Shown here one piece after another: positions 53,623 to 63,929 of a stretch of 64,000 nucleotides of DNA (positions are counted from its first letter, which is position 1; each line of letters starts with the position of its first letter). This stretch comes from Bog-473 sp963807675 (GTDB taxonomy: Bacteria; Actinomycetota; Acidimicrobiia; Acidimicrobiales; RAAP-2). Where the stretch lies: assembly GCA_963807675.1 (NCBI GenBank), contig CAWECP010000007.1, forward strand, positions 62,001 through 126,000, given 5' to 3'. The position numbers were made by a program, and so were the translations under genes. The notes under the pieces were generated by a model. It searched no databases. It saw only the letters and a program-made list of their open reading frames with translations, and had not been told where the DNA came from.

Positions 53623-54943
53623 ATGTCCGAACACGATCCCTCTCGGGCGTCGAGCGATGCGTTGATCCTCGACGGGAGCACGCGACAGGCGCTGGTTGCT
53701 ACCCGAACGCTGGGCCGCCTGGGACTGGTGGTCATGGGGGCTGAATCGGCTGACTTGTGTGATCGGCGGTTCGCAGCGCCGGCCTTCGCGTCCCGCTGGT
53801 CGGCTGGTGACCGCATCCTTCCCAGCTATCACCGACGATCCCACCGTTTATGCCCAAGTGCTGCTCGATGTCGTCCGCTCGCACCGCGCGCGCGTACTGA
53901 TTCCATCGATGGACGGCTCTATCGCCGCTCTCCGACCCCGCCGCTCATCATTCGAGCGCGAGGACGTCGCGCTCGCGCTGGCTTCGGAAGCGGCGCTCGA
54001 CGTGGCGAACGACAAGCGGCGTACCTTGGGAGCTGCTGACGAGCTGGGGATCCCGTACCCTCGAACCGTTCCGATCGACTGCATCGAGGACACCGCAGCG
54101 GCCCTCGTAGAGGTCGGACTCCCCGCAGTCATCAAACCAACCCGCTCATGGGTTTCCAACAGGGATTTGGCCACCCGAGTGATGTCGGAAGCCGTGCTGG
54201 GGGAGTCGGAAGCGCTCGCCTACGTGAGGCGACTTCACGAGCTCGGAAGTTCATTGGTGGCCCAGCAGTTGGTGACTGGCCGTCGCGAGGCAGTGAGTGT
54301 CTTCTACGCGAAGGGCAGGGTCTGGGCGGAGTTCGCGCAGGTGGCCCACCGTACGACGCCGAGTCTGGGCGGCGTGTCTGTGGTGCGCGAGAGCATACCG
54401 ATGCCCGCGGATGTGGAGGTCGCGGCTTTGGCGTTGGTGCGCGCCTTGGATTTGGAGGGCTACAGCGAGATCGAGTTTCGCCGTGATGCCGCCGGCTGCC
54501 CTCTCCTCATGGAGATCAATGCCCGCTTGTCCGGTTCCCTGGAAGTAGCCGTTCGGTCAGGGGTCGCCTTTCCCGAGCTGCTGTGGCGATGGGCCGCTGA
54601 TGAACCGCTCTCTCCCGTTTCCGGCTACCGGGCCGGGATCAAAATGCGGTATCTCATGGGCGACGTCGAGTGGCTCTGGGAGAACCTCCGCACCCGAGGC
54701 CAAAGACCCGACGGCGTACCACCCAAGAACGCAATCGCGATCTTCGCGAAGGACTTTCTCCGCCGTCAGAGTTACGACTACATGGACAGAACCGACCTGG
54801 TTCCCGCCTTCGTCGCCCTTGCCGGGGACGTGCGCCGTTCCCGGCGGAGACTCGTCAAGGGCCAACGGGGTCGGGCTCGTCGGGCACCGCAACCGACCGA
54901 CCCCGACGGCGCACAACCATGTCGAGCACTGACGTCGCGGTGA
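53623..54943 (+). pseudogene. ATP-grasp ligase-type protein, N-terminal frameshift
   Basis: The first ~60 residues are in one frame ('DALILDGSTRQALVATRTLGRLGLVVMGAES' from ATG 53623); the frame shifts at ~53803. The second frame runs to 54943 with ATP-grasp features: 'KRRTLGAADELGIPYPRTV', 'LPAVIKPTRSW' (ATP Lys), 'SLVAQQLVTGRREAVSVFYAKG', 'LEGYSEIEFRRDAAGCPLLMEINARLSGSLEVAV' (metal-binding E-x-N). Resembles carbamoyl-phosphate-synthase-type/D-Ala ligase folds that join an acid to an amine. Normal length ~435 aa when joined. Overlaps the start of the flavoprotein gene, suggesting a shared pathway. Confidence 0.65.
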
Positions 54944-56115
54944 TCGGAGCGGGCCCAAACGGATTGTCGGTGGGCAGCCCATCTCCAACATGAGGGACTC
55001 GAATACCGCGTGTTCGGCCGTACCATGGGTGCATGGCGGCTCAACATGCCCGCCGGAATGCTCCTCAAGTCTGAGCCGTATGCATCCGACCTCTCTGCGC
55101 CGGGTCCCGGCTTCCTGGCCCGCGACTACTGCGCCCAGGCTGATGAGGTCTACCACGAGAGAGTCATCCCCCTGTCGCGTGAACAGTTCATCGACTATGG
55201 CAGCTGGTTCGCCCACCAGCTCGTTCCGGGCGTCGAAGAGACCGAGGTCGTTTCACTGACCAGGGTGCCAGACGGGCGGGTTCATGCTTCGTACCGCCAC
55301 TGGTGAGTGCATAAGAGCAGCTCGCGTCGTCGTGGCCACAGGTATCATGCCGTTCGCGTTCGTTCCGCCTGAGTTGTCAGAGTTACGATCCCGAGCTGGC
55401 CTCGCACACATCGGAGCACTCGAGCCTGGAGGGATTCCGCGGCAAGGACGTCCTTGTCGTCGGAGGGGGCTCCTCGGCACTCGAAACAGCGGCGTTGCTC
55501 CACGAGCAAGGAGCGGCCGTCAAGCTTGTGATCCGTGCTGAGGGCGTGTCCTGGCCTGCGGCCAACCTCGCAAATCCAAGCCGAATGCAGCGGCTCCGCA
55601 AACCGGTCGTTCGGCTGTGCGAGGGGTGGCACTGCTGGGCCTATGACCGATTGCCCGACGTCTTCAGGTTCCTCCCCGAGGAGAGTCGGATAGAACGAGG
55701 CTTGGGCTTCCTGGGTCCCGCGGGTGCCTGGTGGCTTCGCGGGCGCGTCGAAGGGGCCGTGCCGATGCTTCTCGGGCACCAACTCATTGGCGCCGAGAAG
55801 ATAGGCAAGCGCGTCCGACTCCACTTGCGCGACTCCGAGGGCGACACCTCCGAGAGTGCGGATCACGTCATCGCCGGGACCGGCTTCCGCCTCGACGTGA
55901 CTCGCCTCGGCTACATCACGCCTTCCCTTCGCGCCGACCTCAAAATCCTTGCTGGTGCCCCGGTGCTGAGTCGCAACCTCGAATCCAATGTGCCGGGCCT
56001 CTTCTTCACCGGCGCGTTGGCCGCGCCAAGTTTGGGCCCACTCATGCGGTTCGTGGCGGGCACGCATTTCACCGGCCCCCGCCTCGTCCATCGACTCCGC
56101 GTCAACCGTGCGTAG
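54919..56115 (+). pseudogene. FAD/NAD(P)-binding monooxygenase-like protein, several frameshifts
   Basis: Starts at ATG 54919 ('MSSTDVAVIGAGPNGLSVG', FAD Rossmann motif), overlapping the ATP-grasp gene. Later frames continue 'GLEYRVFGRTMGAWRLNMPAGMLLKSEPYASDLS', 'YGSWFAHQLVPGVEETEV', 'ARVVVATGIMPFAFVPPEL', then 'GKDVLVVGGGSSALETAALLHEQGAAVKLVIRA' (NADP motif), ending 'VPGLFFTGALAAPSLGPLMRFVAG'. Breaks at about 54980, 55300 and 55400. The order of motifs fits flavin N-hydroxylase/Baeyer-Villiger-type enzymes. Not functional as read. Confidence 0.65.
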
Positions 56116-56267
56116 GCTGATCTCACTGGGCTGGACTTCTCGAAACTCCCAAGTTCGGCGTGGCGACGCGAGTCTCGATCGGAACTCGTAGCACCTCAGC
56201 ACAAAGCCACGACGGGCGAGTCAACAATGTTGGTAGTCGCACCTAGGAACCGCCGCGATTTCGAGTA

Positions 56268-57788
56268 TCAGGCCACCTGCGTACTCGAATGGACCAGGTC
56301 TTTGGTAAGTCCGGGAGCCGAGTCCGAGGGCGTACCGGAGCCCAGGACCTCGCGCGCCAGCGGTCTCGCCGCCAGGACCAGGCCGGGCACGACCAGCGCG
56401 GTCTGCCAGAACCAGGTGGGCAGGTCGCAGCCGAACGGGTTTGCGCTGATGTCCCAAGCCACGAGTGTGACCCCGAGAACGGCGGCCCACACCAGGGCAG
56501 CGGAGGTCTTTCGTCGAAGGAGGTTTCGAGCGAGGAGGGACAGAGCCATGACGATGATCACGGCGGCCGTCACATTCTGAGCGATGTCCGCCCAACTCTC
56601 ATGGAACACGTCCGCGGGTTGCGACATGACTCCGAACACGAAGGACACCAGAATGATCCACGCAACCGTCGCGGAGCGGATTCGGCCGAGGGCCACATCA
56701 AGGAGGACGAGGGCAACCACGAGGGCCATGAAGTAGTACCCGAAGAGCGTTTCCTCGAAGACGAGGCGCAGACCCAGGCAGACGGCGATCAGCGACAGGA
56801 GAACCACGGGTTCGAGACTTCTCTCGCCGAGACGTCTCATGACCCAGCACGCGAGAGCGAACGAAAGGGCAATCGGTATCACTCTGGAAACCAGCAACAA
56901 CCAGGTTCCCGAGAGATCAAGCTCCCACACGGCGGTTCCGCTGACGACCACGGCTGTCGAACCATTCAATATTCCAGTCTGGAGTTGGTGCAGGAGTCCG
57001 CCTTTGACCTGCTCTGAACCGACGACGGCCAAGGGAAGCACTATCACCGCCACGCACGTGATTGCGGATCCAACGAATCGAAGCCGCTGGCGCGCCGGTG
57101 CAAGGACCACGAGGGGAGTGACAACCAAGATGGCGAAGGGCTGCGCGACCAGGGCCAAGCCGATCCAGAATCCCCCCCAACCCCACCTCGTTCTGCGAGC
57201 GCAGGCAACGGCGAGGAGTGCAAATCCCATGGCAAAGAGGTCTTCAGGATGGAAGGTGCTCTCGACGCACATCCAAACCGGCGGGAGGAGGGCGACCGTC
57301 ACCAGGGTGGCGGGTTCCCAGCGGCGTCGGCCGCGACCGATTGTTCGCAGAACCGCGATCACGCCGGCCAGCAGCGGGAGAATGCTCAGATAACCGATCT
57401 CAAAGGTGCTGTGCCACGCGTCCGCCTCGACGGACCAGCGGTTCATGGCAGATATCGCCTTGTCGCAGCGGGGGCCAAAAGCGCTCGAGGGTGGGAACGG
57501 GACAGTGTGACCGATGGAGACCAGTGCGGCGACACCGCCCGAGAACAACGGATAGAAGGGGTCGGATGTGGCTCCGGAGGAGGGAAACGCGCACCCGAAC
57601 TGTCCATGTGCGATGGCCCAAATCGAGTAGACGAGGAACGCGTAGTCGCCGTGCGATGGGCCCCCGAGAAGTCGGATGATTCCGACGAATCCAATGACGC
57701 CGGCGCACCAACCCAACACGCAAGCGAGCGGAGAGATGGGTCGATCGAGCCATTCGTCGAGGAGGGCGGGGGGCGGTCTGGAAGACAC
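56268..57788 (-). CDS. Polytopic membrane protein, probable GT-C/GT87-like
   Basis: 506 aa with about 11-13 hydrophobic helices. N-terminal 'GDYAFLVYSIWAIAHGQFGCAFPSS' carries an Asp in the first outer loop, and 'WMCVESTFHPEDLFAMGFALLAVACARRTRWGWGGFWIGLALVAQPFAILVVTPLVVLAPARQR' matches the pattern of GT87-like polyprenyl-phosphate-mannose-dependent transferases (helix pair with 'Q-P' turn). Intact. Not in an obvious operon; convergent to the broken flavoprotein gene. Confidence 0.65.
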   Translation of the reverse strand: MSSRPPPALLDEWLDRPISPLACVLGWCAGVIGFVGIIRLLGGPSHGDYAFLVYSIWAIAHGQFGCAFPSSGATSDPFYPLFSGGVAALVSIGHTVPFPPSSAFGPRCDKAISAMNRWSVEADAWHSTFEIGYLSILPLLAGVIAVLRTIGRGRRRWEPATLVTVALLPPVWMCVESTFHPEDLFAMGFALLAVACARRTRWGWGGFWIGLALVAQPFAILVVTPLVVLAPARQRLRFVGSAITCVAVIVLPLAVVGSEQVKGGLLHQLQTGILNGSTAVVVSGTAVWELDLSGTWLLLVSRVIPIALSFALACWVMRRLGERSLEPVVLLSLIAVCLGLRLVFEETLFGYYFMALVVALVLLDVALGRIRSATVAWIILVSFVFGVMSQPADVFHESWADIAQNVTAAVIIVMALSLLARNLLRRKTSAALVWAAVLGVTLVAWDISANPFGCDLPTWFWQTALVVPGLVLAARPLAREVLGSGTPSDSAPGLTKDLVHSSTQVA

Positions 57789-58052
57789 TTCAGGGTAGGT
57801 ACGGCGTCGGTTCCATGCCGGCGAGGTTAGGCGCGGGTTTCGTTCAGGGCGTAGATAGTCGATGTTCCGACGCGGACTTGATAGTCGGGACAGGAGGGGA
57901 GGGCACGACCCACTTCGGGGCGTACCGGTCCGACGTTCTAGACCAGCGCGACTCGGGATCTCTTCGAACAGTGGCCCAGAGGAGATGCCAAGCGAGGCCG
58001 GAATAATCTCCCCGTGAGAGGCACGACGGCGAAGCCCGACGCGGAACGATCT

Positions 58053-59177
58053 TCAGGCACCAGTGCCTTCGTTGACCAGCTGCAGCCGCTCGACCGCCTC
58101 GATGTAGTCCTCCACCATCCCGAGCACCACGTCGCGGGTCCGCCGCACCGAAGTGGCCGCCCCAATGATCTGGCCGCACGGGTTGAAGTTCACGTCGCGG
58201 GCCTCCTCTGGGTAGGCGTGCCCGCGGGAGACGCAGTCGATGGCCACCATCATCTGCAGCGGCATGCCGAGCGGCTTCGGGTTGTCCGGTGCCTCCCAGG
58301 CATCGGTCCAGTCGTTCTTCAGCAGCCGGCACGGCTTCCCGGTGAACGAGCGGGACCGCACGGTGTCACGCGAAGTCGCCTTCAGGTACGACTCCATCTG
58401 TTTGGGCGGAATGTCGGCCTCCTCGACCGTCAGCCACAAGGACCCGGTCCATACGCCGGACGCGCCCAGCACCATGGCCGCCGCCATCTGGCGACCCGAG
58501 CCGATGCCGCCCGCCGCCAGCACCGGCAACGGCGCCACGGCGTCGATCACCTCGGGCCACAACACGATCGACCCGACGTCGCCGGTGTGGCCGCCGCCCT
58601 CGGAGCCCTGGCAGATCACGATGTCCACCCCGGCCGCCTTGTGGTTCAGGGCGTGCTTGACCGAGCCGGCCAAGGCCGCCATGAGCATCCCGTGCTGGTG
58701 CACCTGTTCGATCACGTCGTCGGGCGGCGTCCCCAGGGCGTTGGCCACCAGCTTGACCTTGGGGTGCCGCAGAATCACCTCGACCAGCGGCGCGGCCGTG
58801 GCCGCCGTCCACCCGAGCAGCTCGCGCCGCGGCCCGCCCTCGAGCTCGGGCACGCCGTGGTCGGCCAGGATCTTCTTGGCGAAGGTGCGGTGCTCGTCGG
58901 GGATCATGGCCCGCAGTTCCGCCTCGAGCTTGACCGGGTCGATCTCGTCCATGCCCTCGTACTTGCCAGGGATCACGATGTCGACGCCGTAGGGGCGGTC
59001 GCCCACGTGCTCGTCCAGCCAGTTCAGCTCGACCTCGAGCTCCTCGGCGCTGAAGCCCACTGCCCCGAGCACGCCCAGGCCGCCGGCGTTGGACACCGCG
59101 GCCGCCACATCGCGGCAGTGGGTGAAGGCGAAGATGGGAAACTCGATCCCGAGGCGTTCGCAGAGCTCGTTGTGCAC
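58053..59177 (-). CDS. Nitronate monooxygenase (2-nitropropane dioxygenase family)
   Basis: 374 aa TIM-barrel flavoenzyme. 'MHNELCERLGIEFPIFAFTH', 'VSNAGGLGVLGAVGFSAEEL' (FMN phosphate region), 'VICQGSEGGGHTGDVGSIVLWPEVIDAV' with the His found in class I members, and 'PVLAAGGIGSGRQMAAAMVLGASGVWTGSLWL' (Gly-rich phosphate loop). Oxidises alkyl nitronates to carbonyl compounds and nitrite; many homologues have uncertain physiological substrates. A partial near-copy sits at 27110-27642. Confidence 0.9.
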   Translation of the reverse strand: MHNELCERLGIEFPIFAFTHCRDVAAAVSNAGGLGVLGAVGFSAEELEVELNWLDEHVGDRPYGVDIVIPGKYEGMDEIDPVKLEAELRAMIPDEHRTFAKKILADHGVPELEGGPRRELLGWTAATAAPLVEVILRHPKVKLVANALGTPPDDVIEQVHQHGMLMAALAGSVKHALNHKAAGVDIVICQGSEGGGHTGDVGSIVLWPEVIDAVAPLPVLAAGGIGSGRQMAAAMVLGASGVWTGSLWLTVEEADIPPKQMESYLKATSRDTVRSRSFTGKPCRLLKNDWTDAWEAPDNPKPLGMPLQMMVAIDCVSRGHAYPEEARDVNFNPCGQIIGAATSVRRTRDVVLGMVEDYIEAVERLQLVNEGTGA

Positions 59178-59484
59178 GGGGCAACCTCCTGAATCGTTGT
59201 CCGACTAATTGTGTGCCCGCTTGTGATTGCGGGTGGCGGGTGTGGGTTCCGCGGCCGAAGGCACCGGTTTCGCGGGCTTCGACCGCAACTAGAACTGATT
59301 CTACTTTTCTGCCGGGATCAACGCAGATTCGGCGGACGACCTGCGGGGGCAGCTCCGCCTCGATCCTCCCACGGACGGCATGGGCATCGGGACCCTCGCC
59401 CTCGAATACCCCGAGAAGCTCTCAACGCGTGGTCGGGGGGCCGCCCGCCAGGTGGGCGTTCTGGCCGACCGGGCGACACCCCTC
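59178..59484. other. Intergenic between two minus-strand genes
   Basis: About 305 bp between the nitronate monooxygenase start and the ABC transporter stop; no gene or clear regulatory site seen. Confidence 0.4.
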
Positions 59485-61401
59485 CTACGTCGCCGCCCTC
59501 TCCTCCTCCTGGTCGGCGAACTGGGTGCGGTACAGCTCGGCGTACAGCCCGTTGTCCGCCAGCAGGCTGGCGTGCGTGCCACGCTCGACGATCTGGCCGT
59601 CGTCGACGACCAGGAGCTCGTCGGCCTCGCGCACGGTCGAGAGCCGGTGGGCGATGATCAGCGACGTGCGCCCGGCCAGGGTTTCACGCAGGGCGCGCTG
59701 CACCGCCGCTTCGGACTCGGAGTCGAGGTGGGCCGTGGCCTCGTCGAGCACCACGACGTCGGGCGCCTTGAGCAGGAGGCGGGCCAGGGCGACCCGCTGC
59801 TTCTCGCCCCCCGAGAGCCGGTAGCCCCGCTCGCCGATCACCGTGTCGAGCCCGTCCGGGAGCTCGCCCACGATGTGGCCGATCTGGGCCTGTGCGAGGG
59901 CGTCGAGGACCTCGGCTTCGGTGGCCTCGGGCCGGGCGTACAGGAGGTTGGCCCGCAACGTGTCGTGGAACAGGTGCGGGTCCTGGGTCACCACGCCGAC
60001 CACGTCCCGGAGCGAGGCCATGGTGGCCTGGCGCACGTCGATCCCGCTGATGCGCACCGCACCGGCTGTGACGTCATAGAGGCGGGGGACCAGGGACGAG
60101 ATGGTGGTCTTGCCGGCTCCCGACGGGCCTACCAGGGCGACCATCTGGCCCGGCTCCACGGCGAAGGACACGCCGTGCAGCACCTCGCTGCGCTGCCCCG
60201 ACTCGAGCACGGCCACCGACTCCAGGGAGGCCAGCGACACCTCCTGCGCGCTCGGATAGGTGAAGTGCACGTCGTCGAACTCGATGGAGGCGTTGCCTCT
60301 GGGTACGTCGACGGCATCGGGGGCTTCCTCGATCATCGGCACGATGTCGAGTACCTCGAACAGCCGCTCGAACGACACCAGGGCGGTGGTCACGTCAAGG
60401 TTGAGGTTCGAGAGCTGGGTCAGCGGCTGGTAGAGCCGGGTCAGGTAGCTGGTCAGTGCCACCACCGTCCCGACCGCCAGTGCCCCGTGGACCGCCTCGA
60501 GACCGCCCACGAGGTAGACGATGGCTGTGGCGATCGAGGCCGTCAGCGACAGTGCGACGAAGAAGATCCGGGAGTACGTGGCCTGGGCGATGCCGATGTC
60601 GCGCACGCGTCCCGCCTTCGCCTCGAAGGACGCCGCCTCCTCCCGAGGGTGTCCCATCAGCTTGACGAGCATGGCCCCACCGACCTGGAAGCGCTCCTGC
60701 ATGACCATGTTCATTTCGCTGTTGAGGTTGTAACCCTCCTTGGTGAGCGAGCCGATGCGCTGTCCGACGAAGCGGGCCGGCACCAGGAACAGCGGCACGA
60801 GCACGAGGGCGGCGAGGGTGATCTGCCAGCTCAAGAAGAACATGGCGCCGATCACGATCACGACCGTGACCAGGTTGCCGACCACGTTGGACAGCAAATC
60901 GGTGAAGGCCTGTTGGGCGCCGATCACGTCGTTGTTCAGGCGGCTGACCAGGGCGCCGGTCTGGGTGCGGGTGAAGAAAGCCAGCGGCATCCGTTGGATG
61001 TGACGGAAGATCTTGGCCCGCATGTCGTAAATGAGGCTCTCGCCGATGTAGGCGGAGATGCGGCGCTCCGTCAGGGCGAGGCCGGCGTCGAACAGGGCCA
61101 GGCCGGCAACCAGGATGGCCAGCCAGATCACGAGTTCGGCGTCCTTCTTGAGGATGCCGTTGTCGATCAGGGCCCGCAGGATCAGGGGGTTCACCGCAGC
61201 GATGATCGCGTCGAGGATCACCACCGGAACGAAGACGGCCAGGATGGTGCGGTAGGGGACGGCGAACGTGAGCATGCGCCGGGCCGTGCCCTTCTTGACC
61301 CGGTGCTGCAGGACGGAGCGGTCCTGGCGCATGGAGCGCATGCCGCCCCAACCACCGCGGCCACCGCCCATCGCATGCCCCCGCATGTTCATCCCTTGCA
61401 A
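59485..61401 (-). CDS. ABC exporter, fused permease and ATPase
   Basis: 638 aa half-transporter of the MsbA/lipid-multidrug type. Gly/Met-rich N-terminus (~1-40), six membrane helices (~50-350), then an ATPase domain with Walker A 'GPSGAGKTT' (~420-428), signature 'LSGGEKQRVALAR' (~523), Walker B 'DVVVLDEATAHLDSE' (~543-557) and H-loop 'IIAHRLSTV'. Would work as a homodimer, exporting lipids or hydrophobic compounds. No partner gene adjacent, so substrate unknown. Confidence 0.92.
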   Translation of the reverse strand: MQGMNMRGHAMGGGRGGWGGMRSMRQDRSVLQHRVKKGTARRMLTFAVPYRTILAVFVPVVILDAIIAAVNPLILRALIDNGILKKDAELVIWLAILVAGLALFDAGLALTERRISAYIGESLIYDMRAKIFRHIQRMPLAFFTRTQTGALVSRLNNDVIGAQQAFTDLLSNVVGNLVTVVIVIGAMFFLSWQITLAALVLVPLFLVPARFVGQRIGSLTKEGYNLNSEMNMVMQERFQVGGAMLVKLMGHPREEAASFEAKAGRVRDIGIAQATYSRIFFVALSLTASIATAIVYLVGGLEAVHGALAVGTVVALTSYLTRLYQPLTQLSNLNLDVTTALVSFERLFEVLDIVPMIEEAPDAVDVPRGNASIEFDDVHFTYPSAQEVSLASLESVAVLESGQRSEVLHGVSFAVEPGQMVALVGPSGAGKTTISSLVPRLYDVTAGAVRISGIDVRQATMASLRDVVGVVTQDPHLFHDTLRANLLYARPEATEAEVLDALAQAQIGHIVGELPDGLDTVIGERGYRLSGGEKQRVALARLLLKAPDVVVLDEATAHLDSESEAAVQRALRETLAGRTSLIIAHRLSTVREADELLVVDDGQIVERGTHASLLADNGLYAELYRTQFADQEEERAAT

Positions 61402-61517
61402 CCTAATGTCGGCCGCTCCAGTTCCTGGTCAGCGGGGACAACCGACGCCCAAACTCGGTCAAGCGGACGGGCGAAAGCGCCGATACGGGTCAAGCAGGCC
61501 CCGGCGGATTCGTGGGT

Positions 61518-61560
61518 CGGGAAATAGTCCTTTAGTCCTATAGACCCTCGCCGGCCAGGC
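61518..61560 (+). promoter_or_regulatory. Candidate promoter region of the pilus operon
   Basis: An A/T-richer stretch with the repeated element TAGTCCTTTAGTCCTATAGA (61525-61544) about 80 bp before the first gene. The two AGTCC boxes and TATAG core could be an operator or sigma-factor site. Assignment is weak. Confidence 0.3.
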
Positions 61561-61621
61561 TCTTTACCATTTCCGTATCGCAATTTTCGAGCAACGGCTG
61601 ACGTAGGAAGAGGGGGCAACC

Positions 61622-61843
61622 GTGACGCTGAGTGAGATGTTCGCCGGTGATGAGACGCGCACGTTCGAGGAGCGGCGCGACGAAGTCGTCTCGCTGGTGG
61701 TCCAGGCGACAGACCTCGAAGGCCATGAGCAGTACCTCCGTCGTGCCGTGGCTCGGTGCATCCATGCCCACAGCGAGCAGGAGTTCGACCAGGCCTACCA
61801 GTCGCTGGTAAGCGCCATATCGGCGGCGCCTCTCTCCGTCTGA
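61622..61843 (+). CDS. Small conserved-type protein at head of the pilus operon
   Basis: 73 aa, GTG start after AGAGGGGGCAACC. Sequence is acidic, predicted helical ('MTLSEMFAGDETRTFEERRDEVVSLV...RRAVARCIHAHSEQEFDQAYQSLVSAI'). No motif recognised. Position 170 bp before pilB and a strong ribosome site argue it is real. Possibly a regulator or assembly factor. Confidence 0.6.
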   Translation: MTLSEMFAGDETRTFEERRDEVVSLVVQATDLEGHEQYLRRAVARCIHAHSEQEFDQAYQSLVSAISAAPLSV

Positions 61844-62010
61844 TCCCAGGGTCGCCGCCCCGCTCGGGGCGCGTCGGAGTTGGTCGGGCAATGCTGGGAG
61901 AGCCAACTCAAAAGGGCCGGCTCTACCGGTGTATTCCCACCGGAAATCGTCCGATACGTACGCGATGGGGTGGTGGCGGCCGTGATTCGCTCACGAGGGG
62001 TGGAGCTTCG

Positions 62011-63888
62011 ATGAAGCTCGGCCGGAAGGACAAGGGTTCGGAGAAGGTCGACCACGTTCTGGCCAACGGCGATGGCGCGCCGGCCGAGAACGGCGCTGAC
62101 GGTCACACCAACGGCAAGCGCCCGGGCCCGCGGGGAGGCCGCGCCGAGGCGGCCGAAGCCCAGTCCGTGAGTACCCGGACGGTCGCGGCACCCCGCCCGG
62201 CCCTGGACCCGATGACCGAGACGGCCTTGGTCGACCTGCTGCTGCGGCGTGGGCTGGCCAACGAGTCGCAGATCGCGCAAGGCCGGGTCCACCAGCAGCA
62301 GTCGGGGGAGCGACTGGGCGAGGTCCTGGTCGACATGGGCGTCCTGGGTGAGCGTGACCTCGCCGGCGCCTGGGGCCAGGTTTACGGTCTCCCCGTCACC
62401 GACCTGCGGCAGGACAATCCCGATCCGGGAGCGATTGCGCTTGTCCCCGAGGAGATCTCGCGTCGTCTCTTCGCGGTGCCGATGCACGTCGAAGGCGAGG
62501 TGGTCCACTTCGCCGTGGCCGACCGCCCGAGCGACGAGCTCCGGGCCGTCCTGGTCGAGACCACCGGTCTGTCGGTCGATTTCGCGTTGGCGCCACCTTC
62601 TGACATCCGTTGGGCCATCGACAGCAGCTATCGCGCTATCGGTGGCGTCGACAGGCTGGTGCGGGCCTTCGAGGCGGTGGAGGGTGCCCGGAAGCAAACG
62701 GACGCCGGCGCCGGCGAGGTCGTCGACGACGCCCCCGTGGTCCAGGTGGTGGCGCGAATCCTCACGCAGGCCAAGCGCGACCGCGCCTCCGACGTCCACA
62801 TCGAGCCCTCCCAGGACGTGGTGCGAGTCAGGTTCCGCATCGACGGAGCTCTCAAGGAGATCCTGATGCTCCCGGCGGCCATGGGTGTCGGCCTGGTCAG
62901 CCGGATCAAGATCATGGCGGGCATGAACATCGTCGAACGACGTCGGCCCCAGGACGGGCAGCTCACCACCGAGATCGACGGCGTGTCAACCGACGTCCGG
63001 GTCTCCACGGCGGCAACCATCTGGGGCGAGAAATGCGTGCTGCGGATCCTGGACAGGAACCGCTCGGTGCTGCGCCTCGGTGATCTCGGCATGCCGGCGG
63101 ACTCTCACGAGACGTATTCGAGGCTGACCAGGGCGCCGTTCGGCATGGTGCTGTGTGCCGGACCCACGGGAAGCGGCAAGACCACCACGCTGTACGCGAC
63201 CCTCACCGAGGTCAGCGACCCGGCGCGGAACGTGATGACGATCGAGGACCCGGTCGAGTTCATCTTCCCCTCCATCAACCAGATCCAGACGAACGAGCAG
63301 GCGGGCCTGACCTTCGCCACCGGGCTCAAATCGATCCTGCGCCAGGATCCCGACGTGATCCTCGTCGGTGAGATCCGTGACGTCGAGACGGCTCGAATTG
63401 CCGTCCAATCGGCGCTCACGGGCCACTTCGTGCTGTCGTCGCTCCACGCCACGGACTCGGTCTCGGCCCTGCACCGGTTCCTGGACATGGGGATCGAGTC
63501 GTTCCTGATCGCCTCCTCGGTGCTCGGCATCGTCGGCCAGCGCCTGGTTCGGCGCATCTGCCCCTCATGTAAGACGCGCTACGTGCCGACACAGGAGGAG
63601 ATGTCGTTCTACGAAGAGAGCGGCGGAACACCCAAGCAGGATTTTTGGCATGGGACAGGTTGCAATTTCTGTGGCAACACGGGCTACCAGGACAGGATCG
63701 GTGTTTACGAGCTCCTACAGATGACGCCTGAGATCAAACGACTGATCGTGGGCTGGGCCACTCAGGACGAGCTGCGCCGCATGGCCATGAAGCAGGGCAT
63801 GCGGACCCTCCGGGAGGAGGCGATCAACCTGGTGGGGCAGGACATAACAACTATTTCAGAGGTCATACGCAGCATCTATGCCTTGTGA
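62011..63888 (+). CDS. pilB: Type IV pilus assembly ATPase PilB
   Basis: 625 aa from ATG 62011 (GGGGTGGAG upstream). A charged low-complexity N-terminus (~1-70), an N1/MshEN domain (~75-200, 'LLLRRGLANESQIAQGRVHQQQSGERLGEVLVDMG'), then the GspE/PilB motor: Walker A 'GPTGSGKT' (384-391), Asp box 'EDPVEFIF', Walker B 'ILVGEIRD', His box 'LSSLHATDS', and a C-M zinc site 'CPSC...CNFC'. Powers pilus extension at the inner membrane. MshEN domains of this family often bind c-di-GMP, linking it in theory to the riboswitch signal. Confidence 0.95.
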   Translation: MKLGRKDKGSEKVDHVLANGDGAPAENGADGHTNGKRPGPRGGRAEAAEAQSVSTRTVAAPRPALDPMTETALVDLLLRRGLANESQIAQGRVHQQQSGERLGEVLVDMGVLGERDLAGAWGQVYGLPVTDLRQDNPDPGAIALVPEEISRRLFAVPMHVEGEVVHFAVADRPSDELRAVLVETTGLSVDFALAPPSDIRWAIDSSYRAIGGVDRLVRAFEAVEGARKQTDAGAGEVVDDAPVVQVVARILTQAKRDRASDVHIEPSQDVVRVRFRIDGALKEILMLPAAMGVGLVSRIKIMAGMNIVERRRPQDGQLTTEIDGVSTDVRVSTAATIWGEKCVLRILDRNRSVLRLGDLGMPADSHETYSRLTRAPFGMVLCAGPTGSGKTTTLYATLTEVSDPARNVMTIEDPVEFIFPSINQIQTNEQAGLTFATGLKSILRQDPDVILVGEIRDVETARIAVQSALTGHFVLSSLHATDSVSALHRFLDMGIESFLIASSVLGIVGQRLVRRICPSCKTRYVPTQEEMSFYEESGGTPKQDFWHGTGCNFCGNTGYQDRIGVYELLQMTPEIKRLIVGWATQDELRRMAMKQGMRTLREEAINLVGQDITTISEVIRSIYAL

Positions 63889-63929
63889 CGCGGATTTGGC
63901 GATCCGCAACCTAGGGCGGAGGGAACCAC

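Noticed and set aside
59380..61527. 715-codon plus-strand ORF
   Set aside because: Antisense to the ABC exporter, rich in His/Arg/Gly/Val with no domain; the exporter motifs on the minus strand are unambiguous.
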